From: Streptomyces cellulosae
GTDB taxonomy: Bacteria > Actinomycetota > Actinomycetes > Streptomycetales > Streptomycetaceae
Length of the DNA stretch: 64,000 nucleotides
Direction: 5' to 3'
Assembly (NCBI RefSeq): GCF_000721105.1
Contig: NZ_JOEV01000026.1
Coordinates: forward strand, 143,144 to 207,143
This document shows, piece after piece, positions 18,687 through 27,379 of this stretch; positions within the stretch are counted from its first letter, which is position 1, and each line of letters begins with the position of its first letter. A program made the position numbers and the translations under genes. The notes under the pieces were generated by a model. That model ran no database searches, was not told where the DNA came from, and saw only the letters and a program-made list of their open reading frames with translations.

Positions 18687-19213
18687 GTCCCGCCTCCCTG
18701 ACCGGACACCGCGCTGCCCTCGCGGGCCAGCCCCGGATACGCACGCAACTTCGCCAGCGCCTTGGACGCCTGGCTCTTCACCGTGCCGGGGGAGCAGCCG
18801 AGGATCTCGGCCGTCTCCGCCTCCGACAGGTCCTCCCAGTACCGCATCACGATCACCGCCCGCTGCTTCGGCGGCAGCCCGGCGAGCGCGCCGAGCAGCG
18901 CGCTGCGCTCGTCGGCCCGGGACACGGCGTCGTCGCGTCCTGCCCGCTCGGGCGGCGCCGCGGTCAGCGCCTCGGTGACCCGTCGCTTGCGGAACCGGTC
19001 ACTGTTGCAGGTGACGAGCATCCGCCGGACGTACGCCTCCGGGTTGTCGCTACGGGACACGCGCCGCCAGGAGCGGTACGCCTTCGCCAGCGCCGTCTGC
19101 GTCAGGTCCTCGGCGTGGTGCGCGTCACCCGTGAGCAGAAACGCGGTCCGTACCAGCCGGGACCACCTGGCTCTGACGAACTCCTGGAACCGCTCCTCTT
19201 GTTCGGCCTGCAT
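18683..19213 (-). CDS. SigE-family ECF RNA polymerase sigma factor
   Basis: This 176-residue ECF sigma factor begins region 2 as FQEFVRARWSRLVRTAFLLTGD and includes AEDLTQTALAKAYRSWRRV. Region 4 carries LPPKQRAVIVMRYWEDLSEAETAEILGCSPGTVKSQASKALAKLR. The pattern fits the actinobacterial SigE-family subgroup. Its gene is followed by the ATGA-overlapping membrane partner. Target promoters cannot be read from this window. Confidence 0.92.
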   Translation of the reverse strand: MQAEQEERFQEFVRARWSRLVRTAFLLTGDAHHAEDLTQTALAKAYRSWRRVSRSDNPEAYVRRMLVTCNSDRFRKRRVTEALTAAPPERAGRDDAVSRADERSALLGALAGLPPKQRAVIVMRYWEDLSEAETAEILGCSPGTVKSQASKALAKLRAYPGLAREGSAVSGQGGGT

Positions 19214-19294
19214 CTAGCACCCTCCCTCGCCCTCCAGACCACCGTCTCGGCGGATTCGGTTGCCCGGCATTCGGCACCGGGCTGGAATGGTCCC

Positions 19295-19738
19295 GTGAAG
19301 AGCGACGAGTTGTGGGACGAAGGAGACACAGGAGTACTGCGGCTGCCCTCGGGGCGGCTGGTGCGGGGCCGGGGGCTGCGGCGCCCGCTCGAACCGGGCG
19401 CGCCGGCACCGTCGTACGGCGTCTATCTGCTCGGCGGGCGACCACCCGAGGTTTCCTGGGAGGCCGACTGGATCCGTTGGCCCGACTTCCGGCTGCCGGC
19501 GGATCGCGGGGCGGCCCGCGTGATCCTCACCCGGGCATGGGAGCGCGCCGCCTCCGAGCGCGTGGAGGTCGCCTGCGGCGGCGGCCGGGGACGGACGGGG
19601 ACGGCGCTGGCGTGTCTGGCGGTCCTGGACGGCGTACCGCCCGAGGAGGCCGTCGGATACGTCCGCGCGCGCTACGACCGGCACGCGGTGGAGACGCCGT
19701 GGCAGGCGCGGTATGCGCGGAAATTCGGAGCGGCTTGA
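19295..19738 (+). CDS. Protein tyrosine/dual-specificity phosphatase-like protein
   Basis: The product has 147 residues from a GTG start (VKSDELWDEGD...). The active-site loop CGGGRGRTGTALA matches the CX5R signature of cysteine-based phosphatases. An upstream Asp in WPDFRLPADRG may be the general acid, as in the WPD loop. The gene is divergent from the sigma factor, with about 80 bp between starts. The substrate is unknown. The start is set by the only good in-frame initiation codon before the conserved region. Confidence 0.75.
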   Translation: MKSDELWDEGDTGVLRLPSGRLVRGRGLRRPLEPGAPAPSYGVYLLGGRPPEVSWEADWIRWPDFRLPADRGAARVILTRAWERAASERVEVACGGGRGRTGTALACLAVLDGVPPEEAVGYVRARYDRHAVETPWQARYARKFGAA

Positions 19739-19888
19739 TCCGCTTTCACGGAACGTGTGTGTCCGAAAATCGCCCGCCAGAAAAAGCCAATTCCCGTGCG
19801 GATCAAGCGTTGTTACCATCAGGCGGCTCACGCGGCGGGGAACGTGCGCGCCGCATCATCCGTGTCCGACCAACACAGGAGATTCGTC

Positions 19889-20338
19889 ATGCGTCTGCGC
19901 CGCAAGTTCGCCGCCCTCGGCCTCACCGCCGCCGCCACCGCGGGCCTTGTGCTCGGTACGGCCCCGCAGTCCCAGGCCTCCGCGTCACTCACCTGTCCCG
20001 ACTCCGAGACCTATTGCATGGTCTTCTACTACAACAGCGGTACGGCGGGTTCGAGAACCGTGTTCGTGGGATTCGACCACTACAGCCTGAACGGCTACAC
20101 GTTCCTCGGTTCCGGAGCCGGAAAGGGCCAGGCCGTCAAGAACAACGCCGCCTCCGCGGCCAACCTGGCGCCGTACAACCTGGTCATCTACTACAACAGC
20201 AACCTCGCCGGCGCCTGCGACGCCATCCCGGCCTTCAAGAGCACCGACAACGGTCCCGGCGGACGCCTCCAGAAGACGTACAACAACAACGCGTCCTTCG
20301 GGTACGGCCGTTACGACGGCGACTGCTACAAGTTCTGA
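19889..20338 (+). CDS. Secreted small protein, peptidase inhibitor I36-like
   Basis: The product has 149 residues with a clear Sec signal peptide (MRLRRKFAALGLTAAATAGLVLG, predicted cleavage after QASA) and AGGAG at 19877-19881. The mature part is rich in Tyr, Asn and Gly and has paired cysteines (CPDSETYC and CDAIPAF...DGDC). Phrases such as YCMVFYYNSGTAGS and VIYYNSNLAGACD look like an internal duplication. These resemble the Streptomyces I36 (SMI-type) metalloprotease inhibitor and beta/gamma-crystallin-like secreted proteins. The function is otherwise unknown. Confidence 0.7.
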   Translation: MRLRRKFAALGLTAAATAGLVLGTAPQSQASASLTCPDSETYCMVFYYNSGTAGSRTVFVGFDHYSLNGYTFLGSGAGKGQAVKNNAASAANLAPYNLVIYYNSNLAGACDAIPAFKSTDNGPGGRLQKTYNNNASFGYGRYDGDCYKF

Positions 20339-20343
20339 TCCGC

Positions 20344-21261
20344 GTGCGACGCCTGGCACCCGTCTGCCTGGCCCTGGCCGCCGCCCTGCTCGGCTGCTCC
20401 TCCGGGAGCGGTCCGGGCGAGGGCGGCGGCTCGGCCGCGGCGGCCAAGTCCCCTACTCCTTCCGGTAGTTCGACGGACGAACGGCAGATCTCGTACGCCA
20501 ACCGGCTGCCCATGGCCCGGTACAGCTACTCGGTCGACGAGAACACCGTGATCGAGTCGGCCCAGCACGTTCTGACGCGACGCTGCCTGAAGACGTACGG
20601 CATCGCGTACGAGACGCCGCCGCAACCCCTGGACGCACCCAGGTCCGCCGACCGCCGCTACGGACTGTCGAGCGCGACCGAGGCGGCGCTCTACGGCTAC
20701 CACCCCAACCGGGACATCGCCCAGTTGCCTGACGGACCCGATCTTCCGAAGGACGCCCTGACGGTGTTCTACGGAAAGCGGGGCGCTCCGCAGGGGAGCG
20801 GTGAAAAGCTCACATACAAGGGGAAGGCGATACCGGACGACGGCTGCTTCGGCCAGTCGGTCGCCAAGCTGTCCGAGCAGTACGACGATCCTGCCGGGGC
20901 GGCGGTGGCGAGCCGTATCGCCAACGAAAGCTACGAGAAAACCCTCGCGGACCCGGCGGTGAAGGAAGCATTCCGGAAATGGTCCGCTTGTATGCGGAGT
21001 TCCGGATTTCGATATTCCTCTCCGCTGGAGCCGCTGAACACTCCCGCGTTCCAGAGCAACGACATCTCCGCGAAGGAGAAGCAGACCGCGACGGCGGACG
21101 TGCGCTGCAAGAACGAGACCCGACTCCTCGACATCTGGTTCAAGGCGGAGACCGGCCTTCAGAAAGCGGAGATCGAGAAGAACACCGTGGCCTTGGAGAG
21201 CCTCCGTGCGGCCCATCGGGAGAAGGCGGAGGCGGCCCGCCGTATCCTCGCGGAGGGATGA
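20344..21261 (+). CDS. Secreted lipoprotein of unknown function
   Basis: The product has 305 residues from GTG 20344, six bases after the preceding stop, so probably co-transcribed. The N-terminus VRRLAPVCLALAAALLGCSS has a lipobox (LLGC), after which the protein should be lipid-anchored. It is Ser/Gly-rich for about 30 residues and then has conserved-looking Cys pairs (RRCLKTYG, DDGCFG, KWSACMRSSGF, DVRCKNE). The C-terminal ~60 residues are probably helical or coiled. I do not recognise a catalytic motif. Confidence 0.75.
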   Translation: MRRLAPVCLALAAALLGCSSGSGPGEGGGSAAAAKSPTPSGSSTDERQISYANRLPMARYSYSVDENTVIESAQHVLTRRCLKTYGIAYETPPQPLDAPRSADRRYGLSSATEAALYGYHPNRDIAQLPDGPDLPKDALTVFYGKRGAPQGSGEKLTYKGKAIPDDGCFGQSVAKLSEQYDDPAGAAVASRIANESYEKTLADPAVKEAFRKWSACMRSSGFRYSSPLEPLNTPAFQSNDISAKEKQTATADVRCKNETRLLDIWFKAETGLQKAEIEKNTVALESLRAAHREKAEAARRILAEG

Positions 21262-21266
21262 GCCGG

Positions 21267-22769
21267 TCATCCCTCCGTCGCGGTGCAGTGGACGTCCTGA
21301 GCGGGCCGCTCCCCGTCGGCCAGGAACCGGGAGACGGTCTCGTCGCCGCACGCGTTGCCGTTGGCGAGGTAGGCATCGTGGCCGGTGGAGTCCACGGTGA
21401 CCATGACGGCACGGTCGCCGAGGGCGCGGCGGAGCTTGAGGGCGCCGGCGAGCGGGGTGGCGGGGTCGCGTTCGTTCTGCACGAGCAGGATGTTCGAGGC
21501 CCCCTGGTCGTTGATCCGGACCGGCGGCTCCTTCGGCGCGAACGGCCAGGCGGCGCAGAGCATCGCGTTGCGCGGCATGCCGGCGGTCAGCGGGTACTTC
21601 GCCCGGCTCTCGGCGACGCCCTTCTGGTACTCGGCCGCGGAGGTGGGCCAGGCGATGTCGTTGCACAGCGTCCCGGCGCTGACGGCGGTGATGTTCTGCA
21701 GCACCACCTCCGGCGGGGCGGCGGGAGCGGGCGGCACCGTGCCGGCCTGCGCGGCGAGGATCAGCTTGGCCAGGGCGGGGAAGCTGCTGGACCGGGTGAG
21801 GCTGTCCAGCAGGGTCTGGCGCAACACGTTGCCGTTCAGCTCCTCGGGGTTGGCGCCGGGCCAGGGGATCGGCTCCCGGTCGAGCCGCTCGGCGAGCCGG
21901 AGGAACATCGGGCGCACCTCGGTCGCCGTCCCGGCCAGCCGGTCCGGGTTGCCCGGCGCCGCCGCCCACTTCGCGAACTCGGGGAAGGTGTCCTCGACAC
22001 CCTGCTCGTACCCGGCCAGCCAGGCCCGGGAGACGCGGGTGGGGTCCGGGTTGTCGTTGCTGTCCAGCACGACGCGGTCGGTACGGTGCGGGAACATCTG
22101 GCTGTAGACGGCTCCGACGTACGTCCCGTACGACACCCCCCACGCGGAGATCCTGCGCTCACCGAGCGCCGCCCGGAGACGGTCGAGGTCACGGGCCTCG
22201 TTGGTCGTACTGAGGTGCCGGATCAGCTCACCGCCGTTGCGGGCGCACGCGTCGGCCATCCGCCTGGCGGTGACCATGTTCTCGGCGACGGACCCGTTCG
22301 GGGCGGGCCACGGCCGTAACTTGGAGGTGGCGAGGTCGCCGCGGTCGAGTCCGCAGCTGACGGAGGTGGAGGGGGCGAGCCCGCGCGGAGCGAACCCGAT
22401 CAGGTCGTAGGCGTCCCGCACGTCCCGGGGCAGCTTCTGCCCCTTCCCCGACGGGTCGTTGAGGCTGGACCCGCCCGGCCCACCGGGAATCAGGAACAGG
22501 GCGCCACGGCGCGTACCGGGGTCCTCGCTCGGAATACGGGAGACGGCGATGTCGATCTTCCGGCCGCCCGGGTCGGCGTAGTCCATCGGCACCGTGAGGG
22601 TGGCGCACTGCTGACGGGGGTCGAGGCCGGTGCCGGTGCACTTGGCCCAGGTGAGGGAGGGGGTGGGGGAGTGGGCCGGGGTTGCGGCGGACGCGGTCAG
22701 CGGACCGGTGAGCCCGAGAAGGGCCGCGGAGACGGCGACCAGGGAGGCGGTGCGCGTGATCTGCTTCAT
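21267..22769 (-). CDS. Secreted TAP-like alpha/beta hydrolase (tripeptidyl aminopeptidase family)
   Basis: The product has 500 residues with a Sec signal (MKQITRTASLVAVSAALLGL..., cleavage near ASA|AT). The N-terminal WAKCTGTGLDPRQQCATLTVPMDY is typical of this family. The nucleophile S213 lies in GVSYG, the acid is in ERDPATPL, and the histidine in DSTGHDAYL. Streptomyces relatives (SlpD/SlpE, Tap) remove tripeptides from secreted proteins or activate them. It is convergent with the lipoprotein gene, only 5 bp apart. Confidence 0.88.
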   Translation of the reverse strand: MKQITRTASLVAVSAALLGLTGPLTASAATPAHSPTPSLTWAKCTGTGLDPRQQCATLTVPMDYADPGGRKIDIAVSRIPSEDPGTRRGALFLIPGGPGGSSLNDPSGKGQKLPRDVRDAYDLIGFAPRGLAPSTSVSCGLDRGDLATSKLRPWPAPNGSVAENMVTARRMADACARNGGELIRHLSTTNEARDLDRLRAALGERRISAWGVSYGTYVGAVYSQMFPHRTDRVVLDSNDNPDPTRVSRAWLAGYEQGVEDTFPEFAKWAAAPGNPDRLAGTATEVRPMFLRLAERLDREPIPWPGANPEELNGNVLRQTLLDSLTRSSSFPALAKLILAAQAGTVPPAPAAPPEVVLQNITAVSAGTLCNDIAWPTSAAEYQKGVAESRAKYPLTAGMPRNAMLCAAWPFAPKEPPVRINDQGASNILLVQNERDPATPLAGALKLRRALGDRAVMVTVDSTGHDAYLANGNACGDETVSRFLADGERPAQDVHCTATEG

Positions 22770-22835
22770 GGGGAGGAGCCTGGTCGATCTTCACCCTGCA
22801 CCCCATCCGGTCAACTACCGTGTTCTCAGGGGGGC

Positions 22836-23105
22836 TTACCCCAGTTCGCTTACGAACTCCGCCCAGGCGGCCGCCCCGATCACCAGCACCGGCCCCCCGG
22901 ACACCTTGCTGTCCCGGACCGGGACGACACCGGGGACTCCGTCGGCGACCTCGACGCAGTTGCCGCCGTTGCCGTCGCTGTAGGTGCTCTTGCGCCAGCG
23001 GGCGGCGTCAGGGAAGTCGTACGCGACCTCGACGCAGTCCCCGCCGTTGCCGTCGCTGTAGCTGCTCTTGCGCCAGCTCGCGTTGCTCAGGTCGTACTCG
23101 CGCAT
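22836..23105 (-). CDS. DUF397 protein with an internal duplicate
   Basis: The product has 89 residues. The DUF397 core WRKSSYSDGNGGDCVEVA occurs twice, as WRKSSYSDGNGGDCVEV and WRKSTYSDGNGGNCVEV, spaced 26 residues, before the usual VPVRDSK and AAWAEFVSEL ending. Typical DUF397 proteins are about 60-70 residues with one core. These proteins sit beside WhiJ-like XRE regulators in Streptomyces and are believed to act with them. It overlaps the regulator gene by 19 bp. Confidence 0.92.
   Translation of the reverse strand: MREYDLSNASWRKSSYSDGNGGDCVEVAYDFPDAARWRKSTYSDGNGGNCVEVADGVPGVVPVRDSKVSGGPVLVIGAAAWAEFVSELG
22923..23078. repeat. 78-bp tandem duplication within the DUF397 gene
   Basis: Two units of 26 codons are almost identical at the DNA level (for example CGACCTCGACGCAGT at 22946 and again 78 bp later). 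The near identity suggests a recent in-frame duplication. Confidence 0.85.
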
Positions 23106-23920
23106 CGTCTGTGGTCCTCCGCCGCCGACTCGATCTGGGCCAGGGACGCCTCCGGCGACAGCGCGGCGGCCCTGATCAGATCGTATGCCGACTCCGCCCG
23201 CTTCACCACGGCCGGATCGTCCAGGAGGTTCCCCGAATACACGGCTTCTGTATAGGCCGTTGGCGGGGCGTCCTCGAATTCCATGAGCTTCAGCGACCCC
23301 GTCATGACGGGGTACGCCCCCGCCGCATACGGCAGCACCTGCACCAACACCGTCCGCTCCCGAGCCAACCCCGCGATGCGCTCCACCTGTTCCGCCATCA
23401 CCGCCGCTCCGCCCACCGGGATCCGCAGCACGTTCTCGTGCAGGATCACCCAGTACACGGGGCGTGTAGCGTCGCCGAGGATCTGCGTGCGCTCCAGGCG
23501 GCCGGACACCTTCTCCTCGATGTACTCGTCCGACGCGAACGGGTTCATCGCGAGGGTGACGGCTCGCGCATACTCCGCCGTCTGCAACAGCCCCGGCACC
23601 AGCGCCGGCGCGAACTCGCAGATCTTCGTCGCCAGTCGCTCCAGCTCCACAACCCCCGCGAAGTAATCCGCATACCGCCGGTCGTCAATCAGCTTCCGGC
23701 ACAGCCGCTCGAAAAAACCGTCGGTTTGTAGTACCTCGTCAATCCGCTGGGCCACATCCAATTGCGGTTTCCGAATGGCCTGTTCGAACTGCCCGATGTA
23801 CCCGCCGGACACGAAAACCCTCACCCCCAGCTCCACTTGGGTGATCCCCGCGTCCTCCCGCCTGCGCTTGAGCTCTGCTCCGAAGAACTCCCAGACCGCC
23901 TGCCGTGAACCGTTGGCCAC
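23087..23920 (-). CDS. XRE-family regulator with DUF5753 (WhiJ-like)
   Basis: The product has 277 residues from GTG 23920, preceded by GGGAGG. The N-terminal helix-turn-helix is LKRRREDAGITQVELGVRVFVSGGYIGQFEQAIRKP (about 18-53). It is followed by the DUF5753 domain with PALVPGLLQTAEYARA and a C-terminal YSGNLLDDPAVVKRAESAYDLIRAAALSPEASL. This is the WhiJ/AbaA-orfA class of Streptomyces regulators, which partner with DUF397 proteins and small acidic proteins to control development or antibiotics. A different upstream start near 24334 exists but would cross the divergent promoter. Confidence 0.9.
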   Translation of the reverse strand: MANGSRQAVWEFFGAELKRRREDAGITQVELGVRVFVSGGYIGQFEQAIRKPQLDVAQRIDEVLQTDGFFERLCRKLIDDRRYADYFAGVVELERLATKICEFAPALVPGLLQTAEYARAVTLAMNPFASDEYIEEKVSGRLERTQILGDATRPVYWVILHENVLRIPVGGAAVMAEQVERIAGLARERTVLVQVLPYAAGAYPVMTGSLKLMEFEDAPPTAYTEAVYSGNLLDDPAVVKRAESAYDLIRAAALSPEASLAQIESAAEDHRRCASTT

Positions 23921-23943
23921 AGCCAACCTCCCTGTGCTGACTC

Positions 23944-23974
23944 GCACTTGTAGTGCACAGACTCCTGCCGAGTG
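23944..23974. promoter_or_regulatory. Operator-like inverted repeats between regulator and small gene
   Basis: GCACT-TGT-AGTGC (23944-23956) is a 13-bp palindrome. ACTCCTGCCGAGT nearby (about 23962-23974) is a second imperfect one. They lie 25-50 bp upstream of the WhiJ-like gene start and ahead of the divergent small gene, a good place for autoregulation. Not tested. Confidence 0.45.
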
Positions 23975-24035
23975 TAGAGGGAGAGGGGCATTGTGGAGAG
24001 AAGAGGAGTGAAACCCGAAAAGGAAGGGGAGCACG

Positions 24036-24242
24036 GTGGATGCACAACACTCGGCGCGCGGCGTCGAAGAAGCGGAGGACACGGTGAATGAATTGCGCGC
24101 GGCGCTTCTTGTCGCGGGAATTACACTCCCGTCACTGGGGCTCGATCCGGGGAGTCTGGCGCGGGAGACGCCCTGCCCGCTCGTCGAATTGGGGCGGTGT
24201 TCCGTGGAGACCGCGCGACGGCTGGCGGAGGCCCTGCGATGA
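24036..24242 (+). CDS. Small acidic protein divergent to WhiJ-like regulator
   Basis: The product has 68 residues from GTG 24036 behind AGGAAGGGGAG. The sequence (MDAQHSARGVEEAEDTVNELR..., CPLVELGRCSVETARRLAEAL) looks helical and has no known motif that I recognise. It reads divergently from the WhiJ-like gene and overlaps the next gene by ATGA. Similar small proteins frequent such clusters, so it may be part of the regulatory unit. Confidence 0.65.
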   Translation: MDAQHSARGVEEAEDTVNELRAALLVAGITLPSLGLDPGSLARETPCPLVELGRCSVETARRLAEALR

Positions 24243-24463
24243 AGGCGATGAAGCCGCCCAGGGGGTCGTATGTCGTGGACACCCGGACGGAACGGGTGGG
24301 GATCGTGATGGGGCACGAGGGGCCGTACGTGCAATTGAGACCGCTCGGCGGCGGCAGGGAGTGGGACGCCGATCCGGGCGCCGTGCGTCGGGCCACCACC
24401 GCCGAGCGGCTCAGCGCCGCGACCGCGTACGAGAACGCACGCAGTCGCGGCGAGGTGCCGTGA
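24239..24463 (+). CDS. Small protein, SH3-like (unknown)
   Basis: The product has 74 residues, beginning MKAMKPPRGSYVVDTRTERV and containing VGIVMGHEGPYVQLRPLGGGREWD, a short beta-rich pattern common in small Streptomyces proteins. It is coupled to the previous gene by ATGA. The function is unknown. Confidence 0.7.
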   Translation: MKAMKPPRGSYVVDTRTERVGIVMGHEGPYVQLRPLGGGREWDADPGAVRRATTAERLSAATAYENARSRGEVP

Positions 24464-24492
24464 CCCAGGTGGTCACCAGGCCCTGACGGCAG

Positions 24493-25536
24493 TCACCAGG
24501 TGGTGCTGACGAAGTCGCTCTTGTAGAACACCGTCGCGTCGAAGGTGGCCGGGCTCCCCTCCTTGGCCGAGATGCCGCAGGCCAGCCGCGGCTGGCCGCC
24601 GACCATCTGGATCGCGGCTCCCTGCGGCTCACGGCCGGGGTAGGAGGCGGCGACGCTGTGCGGATAGACCTTCTTGACGGAGCCGCCCGTGTCGTTCAGG
24701 TCCAGGACAGCGATGTAGGAGGGGCCGCCGGGACCGCCGTAGGACAGGTAGGCGTACTGACCGCACATGGCGATGCCCTGGAAGAGGTCGCTGTCGGTGA
24801 GCCCGAGTTCGCTGTTGGTCGGGATGGCCCGCTCGGTCTTTCGATTGCTCTGGCCGAGCCGTCCGGCCACCGCGTCCTCCATGGTGAACACCGCGACGCG
24901 CCAGACGCGGTCGGCCGGCTCCTGCGTGGCGTACCGGATGAGCAGGTGGTTCGTGTACGGGTCGATCGCGGGCCGGGGAAGCTTGGCGTACGAGTCGAAC
25001 GTCGGTGTCCGGTCGTAGATCGTGATGGACGGGTTCGCGTAATCGAGGGTCAGGCCGTCGGTGAAACGGAAGCGGGAGAGTCGCTGGCCCGCTCCGTTCG
25101 CGGCTGAGGCGCCCTCGATCCACAGGTAGGGCGCCGAGCCTGAGCCGGTCGGTTCCACGCCCATCGACGAGCCGTGGCCGAAGCCGTGCAGGGCCATCGT
25201 GCCGAGGATGCCGCCCGACAGGTTCGTCTTGGTGATCCAGAGGTCGCCGCTGTTCTCGGTGCTCTGGTCCGGTCGGTCCTGGGCGAAGTAGATGTGGCCG
25301 TTGACGTTGTCGAAGGCGAAGGACTGCATCGCCCAGGACGGCTGGTGCAACGTGGCCCGCCGGACGAGGATGTCGCCGCCGCCGGGCACGTAGAAGTGGT
25401 TCGACGGGTCGACCACCGCGTGGGCCGCTCCCGCAGCCCCGAGTGTGATCGCCGGGCCGGCCGCCGCGAGCGCCGCGATCCCCGTAGCCGAGCGCAGTAC
25501 CTGCCGCCGACTCGGCCTGCGCCTGTCCTGCTCCAT
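24493..25536 (-). CDS. Tat-exported beta-propeller-like protein
   Basis: The product has 347 residues. The N-terminus has a twin-arginine motif (SRRQVLRSA) and a hydrophobic Ala-rich stretch ending AHA, a typical Tat signal. The mature part carries repeated short beta motifs (QSFAFDNVNGHIYFAQD, GDLWITKTNLSGGILG, YLWIEGAS, YAYLSYGGPGGPSYIAVLDL) consistent with a propeller or lectin-like fold. Streptomyces relatives have been labelled teichoic acid biosynthesis protein C, without evidence for that role here. It is convergent with the small gene above. Confidence 0.75.
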   Translation of the reverse strand: MEQDRRRPSRRQVLRSATGIAALAAAGPAITLGAAGAAHAVVDPSNHFYVPGGGDILVRRATLHQPSWAMQSFAFDNVNGHIYFAQDRPDQSTENSGDLWITKTNLSGGILGTMALHGFGHGSSMGVEPTGSGSAPYLWIEGASAANGAGQRLSRFRFTDGLTLDYANPSITIYDRTPTFDSYAKLPRPAIDPYTNHLLIRYATQEPADRVWRVAVFTMEDAVAGRLGQSNRKTERAIPTNSELGLTDSDLFQGIAMCGQYAYLSYGGPGGPSYIAVLDLNDTGGSVKKVYPHSVAASYPGREPQGAAIQMVGGQPRLACGISAKEGSPATFDATVFYKSDFVSTTW

Positions 25537-25713
25537 GCGGGTTTCCTCCCATGGCGTCCTTGATCGTGTCGATGACAGTCTCGATCACAACGGGGGGCTC
25601 TGAGTTGGAAATTGGCCACTGAGGGACCAGATATCGGGTGTTGCGTTAGAAATGGGACAGCCGGATCGGCCGGCGCCGCATCACCGCGCTTCCCCGTACG
25701 GGAGAATGGCTTC

Positions 25714-26463
25714 ATGAGTCTGTTCCGCGACGACGGCATCGTGCTGCGCACCCAGAAGCTGGGTGAGGCGGACCGGATCATCACGCTGCTCACGCGGGGT
25801 CACGGGCGGGTGCGGGCCGTGGCCCGCGGGGTACGGCGGACCAAGTCGAAGTTCGGGGCCCGGCTGGAGCCCTTCTCCCATGTCGACGTGCAGTTCTTCG
25901 CGCGGGGGAGCGAGCTGATCGGGCGCGGGCTGCCGCTGTGTACGCAGAGCGAGACCATCGCGCCGTACGGCGGCGGCATCGTCGCGGACTACGCCCGCTA
26001 CACGGCCGGGACGGCCATGCTGGAGACCGCCGAGCGGTTCACCGACCACGAGGGTGAGCCGGCGGTGCAGCAGTATCTGCTGCTGGTCGGGGCGCTGCGG
26101 ACGCTTGCCCGTGGTGAGCACGCCCCGCATCTCGTTCTCGACGCCTTCCTCCTGCGGTCCCTGGCCGTCAACGGGTACGCGCCCAGCTTCGGCGACTGCG
26201 CGAAGTGCGGGATGCCCGGGCCGAACCGGTTCTTCTCCGTGGCGTCCGGAGGATCGGTCTGCGTCGACTGCCGGGTGCCCGGGAGCGTCGTACCGTCGCC
26301 GGAGGCCCTGGAACTCCTCGGAGCACTGCTTACGGGAGACTGGGAGACCGCGGACGCCTGCGAGGGGCGGTATGTGCGGGAGGGGAGCGGGTTGGTGTCC
26401 GCTTACCTGCACTGGCACCTGGAGCGCGGACTGCGCTCGCTCAGGTACGTGGAGAAGTCTTGA
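25714..26463 (+). CDS. recO: DNA repair protein RecO
   Basis: The product has 249 residues, beginning MSLFRDDGIVLRTQKLGEADRIITLLT, the OB-fold N-terminus of RecO. The C-terminal zinc site is visible as CAKCG (about 165-169) and CVDC. RecO helps load RecA onto SSB-coated single strands and anneals complementary strands. Start ATG 25714 is at the conserved N-terminus. It is followed after 74 bp by uppS on the same strand, as seen in other Streptomyces. Confidence 0.97.
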   Translation: MSLFRDDGIVLRTQKLGEADRIITLLTRGHGRVRAVARGVRRTKSKFGARLEPFSHVDVQFFARGSELIGRGLPLCTQSETIAPYGGGIVADYARYTAGTAMLETAERFTDHEGEPAVQQYLLLVGALRTLARGEHAPHLVLDAFLLRSLAVNGYAPSFGDCAKCGMPGPNRFFSVASGGSVCVDCRVPGSVVPSPEALELLGALLTGDWETADACEGRYVREGSGLVSAYLHWHLERGLRSLRYVEKS

Positions 26464-26537
26464 GAACCACTGACAACAAGCACCACTGAGCACGAGCACC
26501 CACTGAGCCCAAGCACCACAGAGGAGACGAGAAGCAC

Positions 26538-27368
26538 ATGGCCGTACGCGGGATTCTGGGGCGCCAGCGCCGCGAGTACAGGACGCCGGAGCCGCACCCG
26601 TCCGGAGCCCGCCCGCCGAAGCTGGGGGAGCTGGTCCCGAACCATGTGGCCATCGTCATGGACGGGAACGGGCGCTGGGCGAAGGAGCGCGGGCTGCCGC
26701 GTACGGAGGGGCACAAGGTCGGCGCCGAGCGGGTGCTGGACGTGCTGCAGGGCGGGATCGAGATGGGTGTCGGGGCGATCTCGCTGTACGCCTTCTCCAC
26801 CGAGAACTGGAAGCGGTCGCCGGACGAGGTGCGCTTCCTGATGAACTTCAACCGGGACTTCATCCGCAAGACCCGGGACCAGCTCGACGAGCTCGGGATC
26901 CGGGTGCGCTGGGTGGGGCGGATGCCCCGGTTGTGGAAGTCCGTCGCCAAGGAGCTCCAGGTCGCGCAGGAGCAGACCAAGGACAACGACAAGCTGACGC
27001 TGTACTTCTGCATGAACTACGGCGGCCGGGCCGAACTCGCGGACGCGATGCAGGCGATCGCGGAGGACGTGAAGGCGGGGCGGCTCGACCCGTCGAAGGT
27101 CAGCGAGAAGACGATCCAGAAGTACCTGTACTACCCGGACATGCCGGACGTCGACCTTTTCCTGCGGCCCAGCGGGGAGCAGCGCACGTCCAACTACCTG
27201 CTCTGGCAGAGCGCGTACGCCGAGATGGTCTTCCAGAACGTGCTGTGGCCGGACTTCGACCGGCGTGACCTGTGGCGGGCGTGCCTGGAGTTCGCGTCCA
27301 GGGACCGGCGGTTCGGCGGGGCGATCCCGAACGAGGAGCTGCTGGCGATGGAGGGCAAGCAGGAGTGA
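26538..27368 (+). CDS. uppS: Isoprenyl transferase (undecaprenyl diphosphate synthase)
   Basis: The product has 276 residues. The catalytic motif [12 protein letters not shown] places D42 in MDGNGRW. The conserved [13 protein letters not shown] segment is present as [14 protein letters not shown], and the C-terminal [19 protein letters not shown] and AEMVF are classic cis-prenyltransferase signatures. It makes the C55 lipid carrier for cell wall synthesis, or a shorter cis-polyprenyl diphosphate. Confidence 0.97.
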   Translation: MAVRGILGRQRREYRTPEPHPSGARPPKLGELVPNHVAIVMDGNGRWAKERGLPRTEGHKVGAERVLDVLQGGIEMGVGAISLYAFSTENWKRSPDEVRFLMNFNRDFIRKTRDQLDELGIRVRWVGRMPRLWKSVAKELQVAQEQTKDNDKLTLYFCMNYGGRAELADAMQAIAEDVKAGRLDPSKVSEKTIQKYLYYPDMPDVDLFLRPSGEQRTSNYLLWQSAYAEMVFQNVLWPDFDRRDLWRACLEFASRDRRFGGAIPNEELLAMEGKQE

Positions 27369-27379
27369 CGCAGGTCCGG

